A stretch of DNA of 64,000 nucleotides from NCBI RefSeq assembly GCF_009669325.1, contig NZ_SZWE01000001.1, forward strand, positions 2,547,501 to 2,611,500, given 5' to 3'. The stretch comes from Roseovarius bejariae. Its GTDB lineage: Bacteria; Pseudomonadota; Alphaproteobacteria; Rhodobacterales; Rhodobacteraceae. Numbering within the stretch: position 1 is the first letter of the stretch; the number at the start of each line of letters is the position of its first letter. The notes under the pieces were generated by a model. That model was not told the DNA's origin. It did not search any database and was given only the letters and a program-made list of their open reading frames with translations. This document shows, piece after piece, positions 29,484-38,302 of the stretch. A program made the position numbers and the translations under genes.

Positions 29484-29656
29484 GTTTCACCCCCTATTTC
29501 CCGCGCCCACACGGCGCACTCAATTTGGCGATGCGAAACCTGCCGATTGTCACGCCGGATACCCCGGCGACTGCTCGTGACGTGTATTTTTGCCGAAAAA
29601 CCTCATTTCTGTAAATGTTTTTGGTCAATGATGCTGACTTGCGCGGTGCCCCGCCC

Positions 29657-29685
29657 TTGACTTTACCGCCCTGCCAAGGTGTATC
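29657..29685 (+). promoter_or_regulatory. predicted promoter of aspS
   Basis: TTGACT (29657-29662), 17 bp, TGTATC (29680-29685), about 46 nt upstream of the aspS ATG. Confidence 0.6.
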
Positions 29686-29731
29686 GGCGCGGACCACAAG
29701 ACATACCCGTAACGGGCCCTGAGAGGACACC

Positions 29732-31516
29732 ATGCACGCATATCGCAGCCACACCTGCGCCGATCTGACGAAATCCAACGTGGGTGACACAGTCCGCCTG
29801 TCCGGCTGGGTCCACCGTATCCGCGACCACGGCGGGGTTCTGTTCATCGACCTGCGCGATACATACGGCATGACACAGGTGCTTTGTGATCCCGACAGCC
29901 CGGTGTTCGCCGAGGTCGAGGGCGTCCGCTCGGAATGGTGCATTCGCATCGACGGCGAGGTGAAAGCCCGCGACGAAAGCCTCGTGAACCCGAAAATCCC
30001 CACCGGCGAGATCGAGGTGTTCATCCGCGACATGGAGGTTCTGGGCAGCTCCGAGGAACTGCCCCTCATCGTCTTCGGCGATCAGGAATACCCCGAGGAA
30101 ACCCGCCTCAAGTATCGCTACCTCGACCTGCGCCGCGAGGTGATGCAAAACAACATGGCCCTGCGCTCGGACGTGGTGGCCTCGATGCGCCGCCGCATGT
30201 GGGATAAGGGCTTCCGCGAATACCAAACGCCGATCATTACGGCCTCAAGCCCCGAAGGCGCGCGCGACTTCCTCGTGCCGTCCCGCCTGCATCCGGGCAA
30301 GTTCTATGCCCTGCCGCAGGCCCCGCAGCTGTTCAAGCAGCTGATCATGGTCTCGGGCTTCGACAAGTATTTCCAGATCGCGCCCTGCTTCCGCGATGAA
30401 GACCCGCGCGCCGACCGCTCGCCCACCGATTTCTACCAGCTCGACATGGAAATGAGCTTTGTCGAGCAACAGGATGTTTTCGACACGATTTCTCCCGTTA
30501 TCGCCGGTGTGTTCGAGGAGTTTGGCGGCGGCCGCAAGGTGGACGCGCCACAAGACTGGCCGCAAATCCCCTATAAAGAGGCCGCGCTGAAATACGGCAC
30601 CGACAAGCCCGACCTGCGCAACCCGATTGAGATGCAGGACGTGTCCGAGCATTTCCGCGGCTCGGGCTTTGCCATCTTCGCCAAACTGCTGGAGCAAGAC
30701 GGCACCGAGATTCGCGCCATCCCCGCCCCCACCGGCGGCAGCCGCAAATTCTGCGACCGGATGAACAAATTCGCCCAACAAGATGGCCTGCCCGGCATGG
30801 GCTATATCTTCTGGCGTGAGGGCGAAAACGGCACCGAGGCCGCAGGCCCCCTTGCCAAGAACATCGGCCCCGAACGCACCGAGGCGATCCGCCAACAACT
30901 GGGCCTTGACAAAGGCGACGCCGCCTTCTTCCTTGGCGGCAAGCCCTCGGCCTTCGAACGCGTCGCCGGCAAAGCCCGTGACGTCATCGGCGAGGAGTTG
31001 AGCCTCACCGACACCGACCGTTTCGCCTTTGCCTGGATCGTCGATTTCCCGATCTTCGAGAAAGACGACGAAACCGGCGAGATCGACTTTGAACACAACC
31101 CCTTCTCCATGCCGCAAGGCGGGATGGAGGCGCTTGAATCCGACCCGCTCAGCGTCAAAGGCTTCCAATACGACCTTGCCTGCAACGGTTACGAACTGGT
31201 CTCGGGCGCAATCCGGAACCACAAGCCTGACATGATGCTCAAAGCGTTTGAGATCGCAGGCTACGGCGAGGACGAGGTGAAAAACCGCTTCGGTGCGCTG
31301 TTCCAAGCCTTCCACTACGGCGCTCCGCCCCACGGCGGCTGTGCGGCAGGCATCGACCGGATCGTGATGCTGCTGGCGGATGAACAGAACATCCGCGAGG
31401 TCATCATGTTCCCGATGAACCAACGCGCCGAAGACCTGATGATGAACGCGCCCTCCGACCCCACCAGCGACCAGTTGATGGAACTCGGCCTGCGCGTCAT
31501 CCCGCAGGACGACTAA
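29732..31516 (+). CDS. aspS: aspartate--tRNA ligase
   Basis: 594 aa, the bacterial type. An N-terminal OB-fold anticodon-binding domain ([26 protein letters not shown]) precedes the class II core with motif 2 ([29 protein letters not shown] region), the bacterial GAD insertion, and motif 3 ([22 protein letters not shown]). It charges tRNA-Asp and may also charge tRNA-Asn, depending on whether asparagine synthesis is indirect. GAGAGGACACC precedes the ATG. A GNAT gene follows after 5 nt. Confidence 0.97.
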   Translation: MHAYRSHTCADLTKSNVGDTVRLSGWVHRIRDHGGVLFIDLRDTYGMTQVLCDPDSPVFAEVEGVRSEWCIRIDGEVKARDESLVNPKIPTGEIEVFIRDMEVLGSSEELPLIVFGDQEYPEETRLKYRYLDLRREVMQNNMALRSDVVASMRRRMWDKGFREYQTPIITASSPEGARDFLVPSRLHPGKFYALPQAPQLFKQLIMVSGFDKYFQIAPCFRDEDPRADRSPTDFYQLDMEMSFVEQQDVFDTISPVIAGVFEEFGGGRKVDAPQDWPQIPYKEAALKYGTDKPDLRNPIEMQDVSEHFRGSGFAIFAKLLEQDGTEIRAIPAPTGGSRKFCDRMNKFAQQDGLPGMGYIFWREGENGTEAAGPLAKNIGPERTEAIRQQLGLDKGDAAFFLGGKPSAFERVAGKARDVIGEELSLTDTDRFAFAWIVDFPIFEKDDETGEIDFEHNPFSMPQGGMEALESDPLSVKGFQYDLACNGYELVSGAIRNHKPDMMLKAFEIAGYGEDEVKNRFGALFQAFHYGAPPHGGCAAGIDRIVMLLADEQNIREVIMFPMNQRAEDLMMNAPSDPTSDQLMELGLRVIPQDD

Positions 31517-31521
31517 GGCCC

Positions 31522-32250
31522 ATGGACCAAAGCCGCCCCGTTGGCCCCCCGGTGCCCGATTGGACACCACCGCCCGTGCCAACGGGCGAGGGGCTGTCGG
31601 GGCGCTACGCGCGGCTTGAGCTGCTCGATGCCGACCGTCACGCGGCGCTGCTGTTCAAAGCCTTCGACGGGCATGACGAGGTCTGGACCTATATGCCCGA
31701 CGGCCCCTTCGCCTCCGCCGCGCAGTTTCACCGCTGGATGCGCGAGGCCACGGCCCGCGACGATATCCTGTTCTATGCCATCTGCGATGAAACCACCGGG
31801 GAGTATGGCGGTTTCGCCTCCTACCTTCGGATGAAACCCGCCGCAGGCTCCATCGAGGTGGGCTTCATCGCCATGGCGCCGCAGCTACAGCGCACCCGCG
31901 CCGCCACCGAGGCGATCTACCTGATGATGAAATGGGCCTTCGAGGCGGGGTATCGCCGTTTTGAGTGGAAATGCGACGCGCTCAACGCCGCCTCGCGCCG
32001 GGCCGCGCAACGCCTTGGCCTGAGTTACGAGGGAATTTTCCGGCAGGCCACCGTCTATAAAGGACGCAACCGCGATACCGCGTGGTTTGCCGCCATCGAC
32101 AAGGAATGGCCCGCCCTGAACGAGGCATTCCAGTTCTGGCTGTCCCCGGCCAATTTCGACGAAACCGGCACGCAACGCGAACGCCTGAGCGACCTCACCA
32201 GTCTCGTCCGGGCCGCCAGCGATCCGGCCCAGGCCCGCCAGCGCCCATAA
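31522..32250 (+). CDS. GNAT family N-acetyltransferase
   Basis: 242 aa. The acetyl-CoA-binding core includes IEVGFIAMAPQLQRTRAATEAIYLMMKWAFEAGYRRFEWKC region motifs (residues about 112-155) and NAASRRAAQRLGLSYEGIFRQ, as in RimJ/RimL-like GNATs. The N-terminus is proline-rich. The acceptor is unknown. It is likely co-transcribed with aspS, and its stop abuts the convergent receiver gene without a gap. Confidence 0.87.
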   Translation: MDQSRPVGPPVPDWTPPPVPTGEGLSGRYARLELLDADRHAALLFKAFDGHDEVWTYMPDGPFASAAQFHRWMREATARDDILFYAICDETTGEYGGFASYLRMKPAAGSIEVGFIAMAPQLQRTRAATEAIYLMMKWAFEAGYRRFEWKCDALNAASRRAAQRLGLSYEGIFRQATVYKGRNRDTAWFAAIDKEWPALNEAFQFWLSPANFDETGTQRERLSDLTSLVRAASDPAQARQRP

Positions 32251-32976
32251 TCAACTCATCCGCGCCTGCGGTTGATGCAGCCGTTCCTGCACAAGCCCCG
32301 CGATCCGCGCCGCCACCTCGCGTGTCCCGCGCCCGGCCTCGCGCAATTGCGCCAGATCGTTCGCGGCACTGGCAAGGGGCCCATCCTCGGCCGATCGCGC
32401 GACACCGCCCAGAAACTGCGCCACATAGTCCATCATCGGCCCGTCGCCGTGATCTTCCAGAAGGGTCGCGGCATGGGCCATATCGTCAAGATAGGCCACG
32501 GGGTCGGGTTCGATCACCTCGTCGCACAATGCACGCGGCCCGCTAGGCTGGAACTCGTTCGGCATATGATCCAGAAGCGCCTGTTGGAACGTGGCAAGGC
32601 TGGCCATGGGTTTGTCGAAAAACCCATCCGCCCCGGCCGCCGCAGCCGCACTCGCCCCGGTGCCATCACCGCTCATTCCCATGATGATACCGACGCGTGG
32701 CACCGCCGCATTCAACTCCGCGATCAGTTCAAGCCCCGACCCATCGGGCAACCCGTGGTCAATGATCACCGCCGAAGGGCGGTAGACCTGCAAATGCCGC
32801 CGCGCCGAGGCAAGGCAATCGGCCCGCCGGATGCGCGCCCCGCTGCGCAAACACATCAGCCGCAGCGCCTCACAGGCATAAAGGCTGTCTTCTACAACGA
32901 GGATCGTCATCCCCAGCAGGGGGCGCCGTGCCGTCGGTGTGCGTTGCGGGCTGAATGCGTCCTCAAGATCTTCCAT
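32251..32976 (-). CDS. response regulator receiver protein with helical C-terminus
   Basis: 241 aa from the ATG at 32976 (GAGGAT upstream). A receiver domain (about 22-145) shows the acidic pocket ILVVEDS, phospho-acceptor Asp in VIIDHGLPDGSG, Ser in GMSGDG and the conserved Lys in FFDKPM. The remaining about 95 residues are helical and do not look like a DNA-binding domain. Its target is unknown; a phospho-relay or protein-partner role is possible. No histidine kinase is adjacent. Confidence 0.8.
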   Translation of the reverse strand: MEDLEDAFSPQRTPTARRPLLGMTILVVEDSLYACEALRLMCLRSGARIRRADCLASARRHLQVYRPSAVIIDHGLPDGSGLELIAELNAAVPRVGIIMGMSGDGTGASAAAAAGADGFFDKPMASLATFQQALLDHMPNEFQPSGPRALCDEVIEPDPVAYLDDMAHAATLLEDHGDGPMMDYVAQFLGGVARSAEDGPLASAANDLAQLREAGRGTREVAARIAGLVQERLHQPQARMS

Positions 32977-33126
32977 CGATCCGATCCTCTTTGTTGCGGT
33001 CCATGTCCAGAGGCTATCCAAAGAATGGCTAACGACGGGTTAATCATGCGGATGCGGCCCCCTGTCGCTTGTCAGACGCGGGTCGCACCCCCATAACGTG
33101 GCGCAAACCATACGAAAGGATTCACC

Positions 33127-33531
33127 ATGATCGGACGTCTCAATCACGTCGCCATCGCCGTGCCCGACCTCGAAGCCGCCGCCGCCCAGTACCGCAGCGC
33201 GCTGGGCGCCAATGTGGGAGAGCCGCAGGACGAACCCGATCATGGCGTCACGGTGATCTTCATCGAACTGCCCAACACCAAGATCGAATTGCTGTATCCC
33301 TTGGGGGATGACAGCCCGATCAATGGCTTCCTCGAAAAGAACCCGTCAGGCGGTATACATCACGTCTGCTACGAAGTTGACGACATCCTTGCCGCCCGGG
33401 ACCAGCTCAAGGAAAGCGGCGCCCGCGTGCTGGGCAACGGTGAGCCCAAGATCGGCGCCCATGGCAAGCCGGTGCTGTTCCTGCATCCCAAGGATTTCCA
33501 AGGGACCCTCGTGGAGCTGGAGCAAGTCTGA
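33127..33531 (+). CDS. mce: methylmalonyl-CoA epimerase
   Basis: 134 aa VOC-superfamily protein with paired beta-alpha-beta modules. The metal-site pattern is visible: His in GRLNHVAIAV, Glu in TKIELLYPL, His in GGIHHVCYEV and Glu near the end in TLVELEQV. It interconverts (S)- and (R)-methylmalonyl-CoA in propionyl-CoA assimilation, which fits prpE elsewhere in the window. The stop overlaps the next start (TGATG), so they are coupled. Confidence 0.92.
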   Translation: MIGRLNHVAIAVPDLEAAAAQYRSALGANVGEPQDEPDHGVTVIFIELPNTKIELLYPLGDDSPINGFLEKNPSGGIHHVCYEVDDILAARDQLKESGARVLGNGEPKIGAHGKPVLFLHPKDFQGTLVELEQV

Positions 33532-33818
33532 TGAGCATCGCATCTGCCATCGTTCTGTTCCTGGTGATCTGGTTCATGACCTTCCTGATCGCCCTGCCGA
33601 TTCGAATCCAGACGCAGGGTGAGGCGGGTACGACCGTGGAGGGCACGCACGCGGGCTCCCCCGAACAGCATCACCTGCGCAAGAAAATGATCATCACCAC
33701 CCTGGTCAGCATCGTGCTCTGGATCATCATCGGCGGTACGATCCTGTCGGGTGTGATCTCGGTGCGCGACATCGACATGTTCGACCGGATGGGGCTGCCC
33801 TCAAGCGCGACGGAATAA
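33531..33818 (+). CDS. DUF1467 family membrane protein
   Basis: 95 aa with two transmembrane segments (about 3-24 and 52-75) around a short charged loop (GEAGTTVEGTHAGSPEQH). DUF1467 proteins commonly follow the methylmalonyl-CoA epimerase gene in alphaproteobacteria; the function is unknown. The start overlaps the mce stop by one base. Confidence 0.85.
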   Translation: MSIASAIVLFLVIWFMTFLIALPIRIQTQGEAGTTVEGTHAGSPEQHHLRKKMIITTLVSIVLWIIIGGTILSGVISVRDIDMFDRMGLPSSATE

Positions 33819-33827
33819 CCGGATTGA

Positions 33828-34016
33828 GCGCGCCTGTGGCGCGCCCTCTATGTCTCGGCCTTTGCCTTCGGCAAAATCCTCGGAGGCCTCCGGCGGGGGT
33901 ATTTCGGCCAAGAAAAAACCATGCAGGAGAAATGGCTTTTTCTTGGTTCAAAATACCCCGGGGAGTTTGAGGGGCAGCGCCCCTCATTCCGGGAAAGACT
34001 GTGCGGCGTCAGCCGC
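33828..34016. repeat. cluster of five hairpins including a long dispersed-type repeat (copy 1)
   Basis: Hairpins: GCGCGCC/GGCGCGC (33828-33844), TTTGCC/GGCAAA (33861-33875), a long one at 33885-33965, GAGGGGC/GCCCCTC (33969-33985), GCGGC/GCCGC (34003-34016). The long unit has an outer arm GCCTCCGGCGGGGGTATTT, an inner stem CCAAGAAAAA/TTTTTCTTGG and a closing arm AAATACCCCGGGGAG. The arms recur at 45919-45996, so it is a repeat family. Confidence 0.7.
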
Positions 34017-34046
34017 GCCTTTTGAAACGCCGTGCGGTTGACGAAC

Positions 34047-34463
34047 TCAATGTTCCCCGCCGCAAAAGCCATGGTCGGCCAATGAGGCCAGAACGTAGCA
34101 GTCGCTGGAGGGCCCATCGCCATCGCAGCCCCCGACAATCCGCTCAAGTTCGCTCTCCAGCTTGCGAAGTCGGCTGATTTTGCCGCGTACGGCCTCCAAC
34201 TGTGCCTGCGCCATGGCGTTCGCCTCGCCGCACGATCGGTCGGGATGTCCCTGCAACTCGATCAAGGCGCGAATCGCCTCGATGGAAAAGCCCAGGTCGC
34301 GGGCGTGCTTGATGAAACCAAGCTGCTCCAACTCCCCCTCGCCATAGCGCCGCTGGTTGCCCTCCGTCCGTCCGGGGGCCGCAATTAGGCCCATCTGCTC
34401 GTAATATCGGATGGTGGGCACCTTGACCCCGGTTCGTTTCGACAATTGACCGATTGAAAACAT
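34047..34463 (-). CDS. MerR family metal-responsive transcriptional regulator
   Basis: 138 aa. The N-terminal winged helix reads IGQLSKRTGVKVPTIRYYEQMGLI, then RRYGEGELEQLGFIKHARDLGFSI and a long dimerisation helix. Candidate metal-binding Cys lie in HPDRSCGEA, GGCDGDG, SDCYVL and GFCGGEH, as in ZntR/CadR/PbrR-type sensors. It is divergent from a cation transporter whose promoter carries a MerR-type operator, so it probably activates that gene when a soft divalent metal rises. Confidence 0.88.
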   Translation of the reverse strand: MFSIGQLSKRTGVKVPTIRYYEQMGLIAAPGRTEGNQRRYGEGELEQLGFIKHARDLGFSIEAIRALIELQGHPDRSCGEANAMAQAQLEAVRGKISRLRKLESELERIVGGCDGDGPSSDCYVLASLADHGFCGGEH

Positions 34464-34475
34464 CGCAAAATCCTC

Positions 34476-34506
34476 TTGAACCTCTAGTTGCTATAGAGAT
34501 TACATT
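34476..34506 (+). promoter_or_regulatory. MerR-type promoter/operator with 19-bp spacer
   Basis: TTGAAC (34476-34481), a 19-bp spacer, TACATT (34501-34506). The spacer holds the dyad CTCTA-GTTGCTA-TAGAG. The overlong spacer with a centred dyad is the known design of MerR-family promoters, which the metal-bound regulator untwists. Confidence 0.75.
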
Positions 34507-34535
34507 GCGCCTGAGACAAACGAAAGGGGGGCCAT

Positions 34536-35168
34536 ATGGCCGGATGTTGCGGACATGACGCCAAGTTCGAAGGGGTGTCGCAAGATTACAAGCGCAGGCT
34601 CTGGATGGTGATCGCCATAAACGCGCTGATGTTCGCCGTGGAAATGGGCGCGGGCCAGATGGCCGGGTCACAGGCCCTCAAGGCCGACGCGCTCGACTTT
34701 CTGGGTGATGCGCTGACCTATGGTATCTCGCTGGCCGTGATCGGGGCCTCGATTCGGGTACGCACAACCGCGGCCCTTGCCAAGGGCCTCAGCCTTTTCG
34801 CGATGGGCGCCTGGGTGTTCGGCTCCACGCTTTACCGGGTGTTCTACATCGGGGTGCCCGAGGCCCAGATCATGGGTGTGATCGGGGTTATGGCGTTGGC
34901 TGCCAATCTGGCCAGTGTCCTGCTGTTGCTGCCTTACAAGGATGGCGATGCCAATGTGCGGTCGGTCTGGTTGTGTTCGCGCAATGATGCCATCGGCAAC
35001 ATCGCCGTGATGATTGCGGCCCTTGGCGTCTGGGGCACCGCCACCGGCTGGCCCGACCTTATCGTTGCCGGGATCATGGCCGGGCTTTTCCTGTCGTCAT
35101 CTGTCCAGATCATCCGCCAGGCACTCGAAGAACGCAGGCATGAAGAATCCGGGGAAACCTGCGCCTAA
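34536..35168 (+). CDS. cation transporter, short cation-diffusion-facilitator type
   Basis: 210 aa with about six transmembrane segments and no long C-terminal domain. Metal-site motifs are LKADALDFLGDAL in TM2 and CSRNDAIGNIAVM in TM5. The N-terminal MAGCCGHDAKF holds a Cys-Cys-His cluster that may bind metal. Metal efflux is inferred from the family and from the divergent MerR gene. The metal is not determined; zinc, cadmium or lead are candidates. Confidence 0.85.
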   Translation: MAGCCGHDAKFEGVSQDYKRRLWMVIAINALMFAVEMGAGQMAGSQALKADALDFLGDALTYGISLAVIGASIRVRTTAALAKGLSLFAMGAWVFGSTLYRVFYIGVPEAQIMGVIGVMALAANLASVLLLLPYKDGDANVRSVWLCSRNDAIGNIAVMIAALGVWGTATGWPDLIVAGIMAGLFLSSSVQIIRQALEERRHEESGETCA

Positions 35169-35860
35169 CCGTGCTTTGCCTTCAGGCGATGGTATAGGTG
35201 GGTAAAGGTCGCCGCCCCGATGATCGGCACGATCAGGTTCAGGATCGGCACGATCAGGGGCAGGGCCATCAAAACCCCTGCCGCCCAGATTACCGCGCCA
35301 TGTTTCCGGCGCATCGCCTTGGCCCCGGTGCGCCCTTCGCGGCGCATGGCCGCCAAGGTGAAATATTCGCGCCCCAGAAGGAATCCGTTGAGCGCGAAAA
35401 ACACCGGAAGGCCCGCGATGGGCAAAATCATAGTCAGGACAAGCGCCACGATATTGGCCACGATCAACACCCCGAAGGCCGCCAATCCGTCGCGAATCTC
35501 GTCGCTCAGAGGCGGGCCCTTGACCTTGGGCAGGGTCGGGTAATGCCGGTCTTCCACCGCATCGGCCACCTCGTCGAGGAACATCGACACGAAGGCCGAT
35601 GCCACGGGCACCATCAGGAACACCGACAGCCCGATCATCAGCGCGACAAAGGCCCAGCTCAGAACGTTATCCACCCACTGCACTTCGCCCAGCAAGGGAA
35701 GCGTCACCGCATCCCCCACCATCCAGCCGACCCCCCAGACCAGCACCGCGGTAATCGCGGCCAGCAACCCAAGGGTCAGCCCAATGCCCCGCCAGAATAC
35801 CTTGCGGAACCGACGATCGCCGATTTGCCCGAGGGCTTTCAAAAAACTCGTGAAAATCAT
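35165..35860 (-). CDS. EI24 domain membrane protein (CysZ-like)
   Basis: 231 aa from the ATG at 35860, which overlaps the nitroreductase stop as ATGA; this decides the start over one at 35872. Four or more transmembrane segments are visible (about 25-48, 65-90, 130-160, 185-210). CysZ-family proteins carry sulfate, but this assignment is by fold only. It ends 4 bases inside the convergent transporter gene. Confidence 0.8.
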   Translation of the reverse strand: MIFTSFLKALGQIGDRRFRKVFWRGIGLTLGLLAAITAVLVWGVGWMVGDAVTLPLLGEVQWVDNVLSWAFVALMIGLSVFLMVPVASAFVSMFLDEVADAVEDRHYPTLPKVKGPPLSDEIRDGLAAFGVLIVANIVALVLTMILPIAGLPVFFALNGFLLGREYFTLAAMRREGRTGAKAMRRKHGAVIWAAGVLMALPLIVPILNLIVPIIGAATFTHLYHRLKAKHG

Positions 35861-36435
35861 TCCGATACCCATGTCGTGATCGTGTCCATGTCGGGGCGGG
35901 GGCGATCGGGCGGGGTGGTGGTTTCGGTTCCGATATGGATGAACCCGGCCGCCCGCTCATGCGTTTCAAGGCCAAGCCCGGTTTCCAGGAATCCGCGGTC
36001 ATGGCTCGGCCACCCGCTCAGCCAATTTGCGCCCCAACCGCTGGCTAGGGCGGCATTGAGAAGCGCCAAGCAGACGCCTCCAACGGCATAAGTCTGTTCG
36101 ATGGGCGGGATTTTCTCGGAGGGTTTTTGTACCTCGATCACCGCAACGGCCAGATGGGCAGAATCGAACTGAACCCGGGCCTTTGAAATATCCGCCTCAT
36201 CCCGGCCAAGGGATTTGCCGCGCGCCTCTACCACCTCGGCCAGCCGTTTCAGGGCAGCGCGCTCCAGCACGATGAACCGCCAGGGTTCCAGCTTGCCGTG
36301 ATCGGGGCTGCGCGCCGCGGCGGTCAGCATCGGTTTCAATGCGTCGCGACCCGGTACCGGGGTGGTCAGCGTCTTGGCGGGCCGCGACCGGCGCGACAAA
36401 AGAAAATCCATAACTGGCTGGTTCGGTGCAGGCAT
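35857..36435 (-). CDS. nitroreductase family protein
   Basis: 192 aa from the ATG at 36435; the open frame upstream of it has no family similarity. FMN-binding features include FLLSRRSRPAKTL near the start, RSPDHGKLEPWRFIVLE and the glycine-rich GWGANWLSGWPSHD. This is the YdjA-like small nitroreductase group, which reduces nitro or quinone substrates with NAD(P)H. It is coupled to the EI24 gene by a 4-nt overlap. Confidence 0.88.
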   Translation of the reverse strand: MPAPNQPVMDFLLSRRSRPAKTLTTPVPGRDALKPMLTAAARSPDHGKLEPWRFIVLERAALKRLAEVVEARGKSLGRDEADISKARVQFDSAHLAVAVIEVQKPSEKIPPIEQTYAVGGVCLALLNAALASGWGANWLSGWPSHDRGFLETGLGLETHERAAGFIHIGTETTTPPDRPRPDMDTITTWVSE

Positions 36436-36534
36436 ATGACCCCCTAAAGATTGCTCTGGATATGTCGGGGCAGGGGCCCGCCGGGTCAACCCCCAACCTC
36501 TGGCACATCGGGCCATGCCGGGGTATGACCCCCC

Positions 36535-36789
36535 ATGGCCGACACTCCGCTTGCCCATCTTGCCCAATCGGGCACACAGATTGCCGTGCGCGTCACCCCA
36601 CGCGCCTCGCGCAACCGTATCACGCAGGACGAGGGGCAAATCCGCGTCTACGTCACCACCGTTCCCGAAGACGGCAAGGCCAATGCCGCCGTGCAAAAAC
36701 TGCTGGCCAAGGCGCTGGGCGTGCCGAAATCGCGCCTCACGCTGATCCGTGGCCAAACCGCCCGCGACAAGACCTTCGTGATCGACTGA
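36535..36789 (+). CDS. DUF167 (YggU/UPF0235) family protein
   Basis: 84 aa. The core IAVRVTPRASRNRI and VPEDGKANAAVQKLLAKALGVPKSRL are the family signature. A small conserved alpha/beta protein of unknown function. It is convergent with the next small gene, with a 2-nt gap. Confidence 0.88.
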   Translation: MADTPLAHLAQSGTQIAVRVTPRASRNRITQDEGQIRVYVTTVPEDGKANAAVQKLLAKALGVPKSRLTLIRGQTARDKTFVID

Positions 36790-36791
36790 CG

Positions 36792-37031
36792 CTATTTGGC
36801 CTTGGGCGGCAGGGTATACACCCCCTCGGGCAGGTTCAGAGCCGCCGCAAGGTCCCGCAACTGCGCCATCGACAGGGTGACTTTCTGCATGCTGTCCGTG
36901 CGCGCGTCGTATTGTTCGACCGTCACACATTCCTCGAAGGCATTGACGATCACATCCTCCTGCAAGGGCGCCTCGCCATCATCGACCAGCGTCACCACCG
37001 TCGCGTCGAATTCATGTTCAATTGAAAACAT
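36792..37031 (-). CDS. conserved hypothetical protein, 79 aa
   Basis: 79 aa, acidic, no membrane segment. It starts MFSIEHEFDATVVTLVDDG and ends with PPKAK. I recognise no domain. The frame has normal composition and fits between convergent and divergent neighbours with only small gaps, so it is probably a real gene. Confidence 0.65.
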   Translation of the reverse strand: MFSIEHEFDATVVTLVDDGEAPLQEDVIVNAFEECVTVEQYDARTDSMQKVTLSMAQLRDLAAALNLPEGVYTLPPKAK

Positions 37032-37147
37032 GAGCTCAGCCTACCGCCTCGGCGGGCCTTTGCAAGCCCCTCTTGGTTTTGCGCAAGGGGCTGGCATGAC
37101 CCGGAAAGCCTGTTAAATAAGACGGGATATTAAACCAGAGGATGACC

Positions 37148-37861
37148 ATGCGCTGGATCGCTCTTATCGGCCTCGCGGCCCTTGCCGGTTGCGTTTCGAC
37201 CGTCGAACCACAACAACCCGCCGAACAGCCCCGCAAGGTGCAGGACCAGAAAAAGCCCCAGCCGCCCACCCGCGCCGAGGTGCAGCGGTTTTCGAACGTG
37301 GTGAAAACCGTTGAACCCGTGGCCGAGCGCGAATGCCGCGCCCGGACCGGGGCCGGCACCAATTGCGACTTCCGCATCGTGGTGGACGACCGCCCGAACC
37401 AGCCGGTCAATGCCTACCAGACGATCGATAAATCCGGCCGCCCGATCATCGCCTTTACCCTCGCGATGATCTCCGAGGTGCGCAATACCGATGAACTGGC
37501 CTTCGTCATGAGCCACGAGGCCGCCCACCACATCAAAGGCCACATTCCCCGCCAGCAACAAAATGCCATGGCGGGGGCCGTGCTTCTGGGGGGGCTGGCC
37601 GCCCTGACCGGGGCCGGAAGCGATGGCGTGCGCGTGGCGACCGACCTTGGCGCCTCCGTCGGCGCACGCAGCTATTCCAAGGATTTCGAACTTGAGGCCG
37701 ATAGCCTTGGCACCGTGATCACCCGCAAGGCGGGCTACAATCCGATACGCGGCGCGGAATTCTTTACCCAGATTCCCGATCCCGGCGACCGTTTCCTTGG
37801 CACCCACCCGCCCAACGCCAAGCGGATCGAAACCGTCCGCCGCGTGGACGCGCAACTCTGA
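37148..37861 (+). CDS. M48 family metalloprotease, lipoprotein
   Basis: 237 aa from the second ATG at 37148, which has AGAGG at a good distance. Signal peptide and lipobox (LAALAGC, Cys16) place it on a membrane in the periplasm. The zinc site HEAAH lies in VMSHEAAHHIKGH, with the downstream Glu in FELEADSLG. M48 lipoproteins such as LoiP and BepA act in outer-membrane quality control. It ends 3 nt before the YigZ-like gene. Confidence 0.9.
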   Translation: MRWIALIGLAALAGCVSTVEPQQPAEQPRKVQDQKKPQPPTRAEVQRFSNVVKTVEPVAERECRARTGAGTNCDFRIVVDDRPNQPVNAYQTIDKSGRPIIAFTLAMISEVRNTDELAFVMSHEAAHHIKGHIPRQQQNAMAGAVLLGGLAALTGAGSDGVRVATDLGASVGARSYSKDFELEADSLGTVITRKAGYNPIRGAEFFTQIPDPGDRFLGTHPPNAKRIETVRRVDAQL

Positions 37862-37864
37862 TCC

Positions 37865-38221
37865 ATGCGCCAGCTTACCGGAGTCATCAGCGACCGGGGC
37901 TCGAAATACGCGGTCTCGGGTGGCCCCGCGCGGGATCGCGCGGGGGTGGATGCCTTTCTCAAGGATCTGAAGAAAGACAAGAAATTCGCCAAGGCCACCC
38001 ATAATACATGGGCCATGCTTATGGCCGATGGCACGCCCCTGAAAGGCGACGATGGCGAATCCGGGGCGGGTATGGTGATCGTCCGGATGCTGGAACGCGC
38101 AGGGCTCACCGATCACGTGATCGTCGTGACACGCTGGTACGGGGGCAAGCATCTGGGCGGGGATCGCTTCCGCCATGTGCAAGACTGCGTGACGGCCTAT
38201 CTCGACGACCTCAAGGCTTGA
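37865..38221 (+). CDS. YigZ/IMPACT N-terminal domain protein
   Basis: 118 aa, one domain only; typical YigZ proteins are about 200 aa with a second domain. GDDGESGAGMVIVRMLERAGL and VVTRWYGGKHLGGDRF are the IMPACT/UPF0029 signature. The function is unclear, possibly translation related. The stop overlaps the FNR box of the next operon. Confidence 0.85.
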   Translation: MRQLTGVISDRGSKYAVSGGPARDRAGVDAFLKDLKKDKKFAKATHNTWAMLMADGTPLKGDDGESGAGMVIVRMLERAGLTDHVIVVTRWYGGKHLGGDRFRHVQDCVTAYLDDLKA

Positions 38222-38257
38222 TGCACATCAAGGTTGAATGGCCCTCCATCCTATAGC
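38218..38257 (+). promoter_or_regulatory. perfect FNR/FnrL box and -10 upstream of the DUF6455 trio
   Basis: TTGAT-GCAC-ATCAA (38218-38231) is the exact FNR consensus. TATAGC at 38252-38257 sits so that the box centre is about 40 bp before the expected transcription start, the class II activator position. An FNR-type regulator should therefore activate the downstream genes under low oxygen. Confidence 0.8.
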
Positions 38258-38302
38258 GTCCCTGCGTGCCCGACCGACGGGCAACAGCAGGAAGGCTTTG
38301 CC

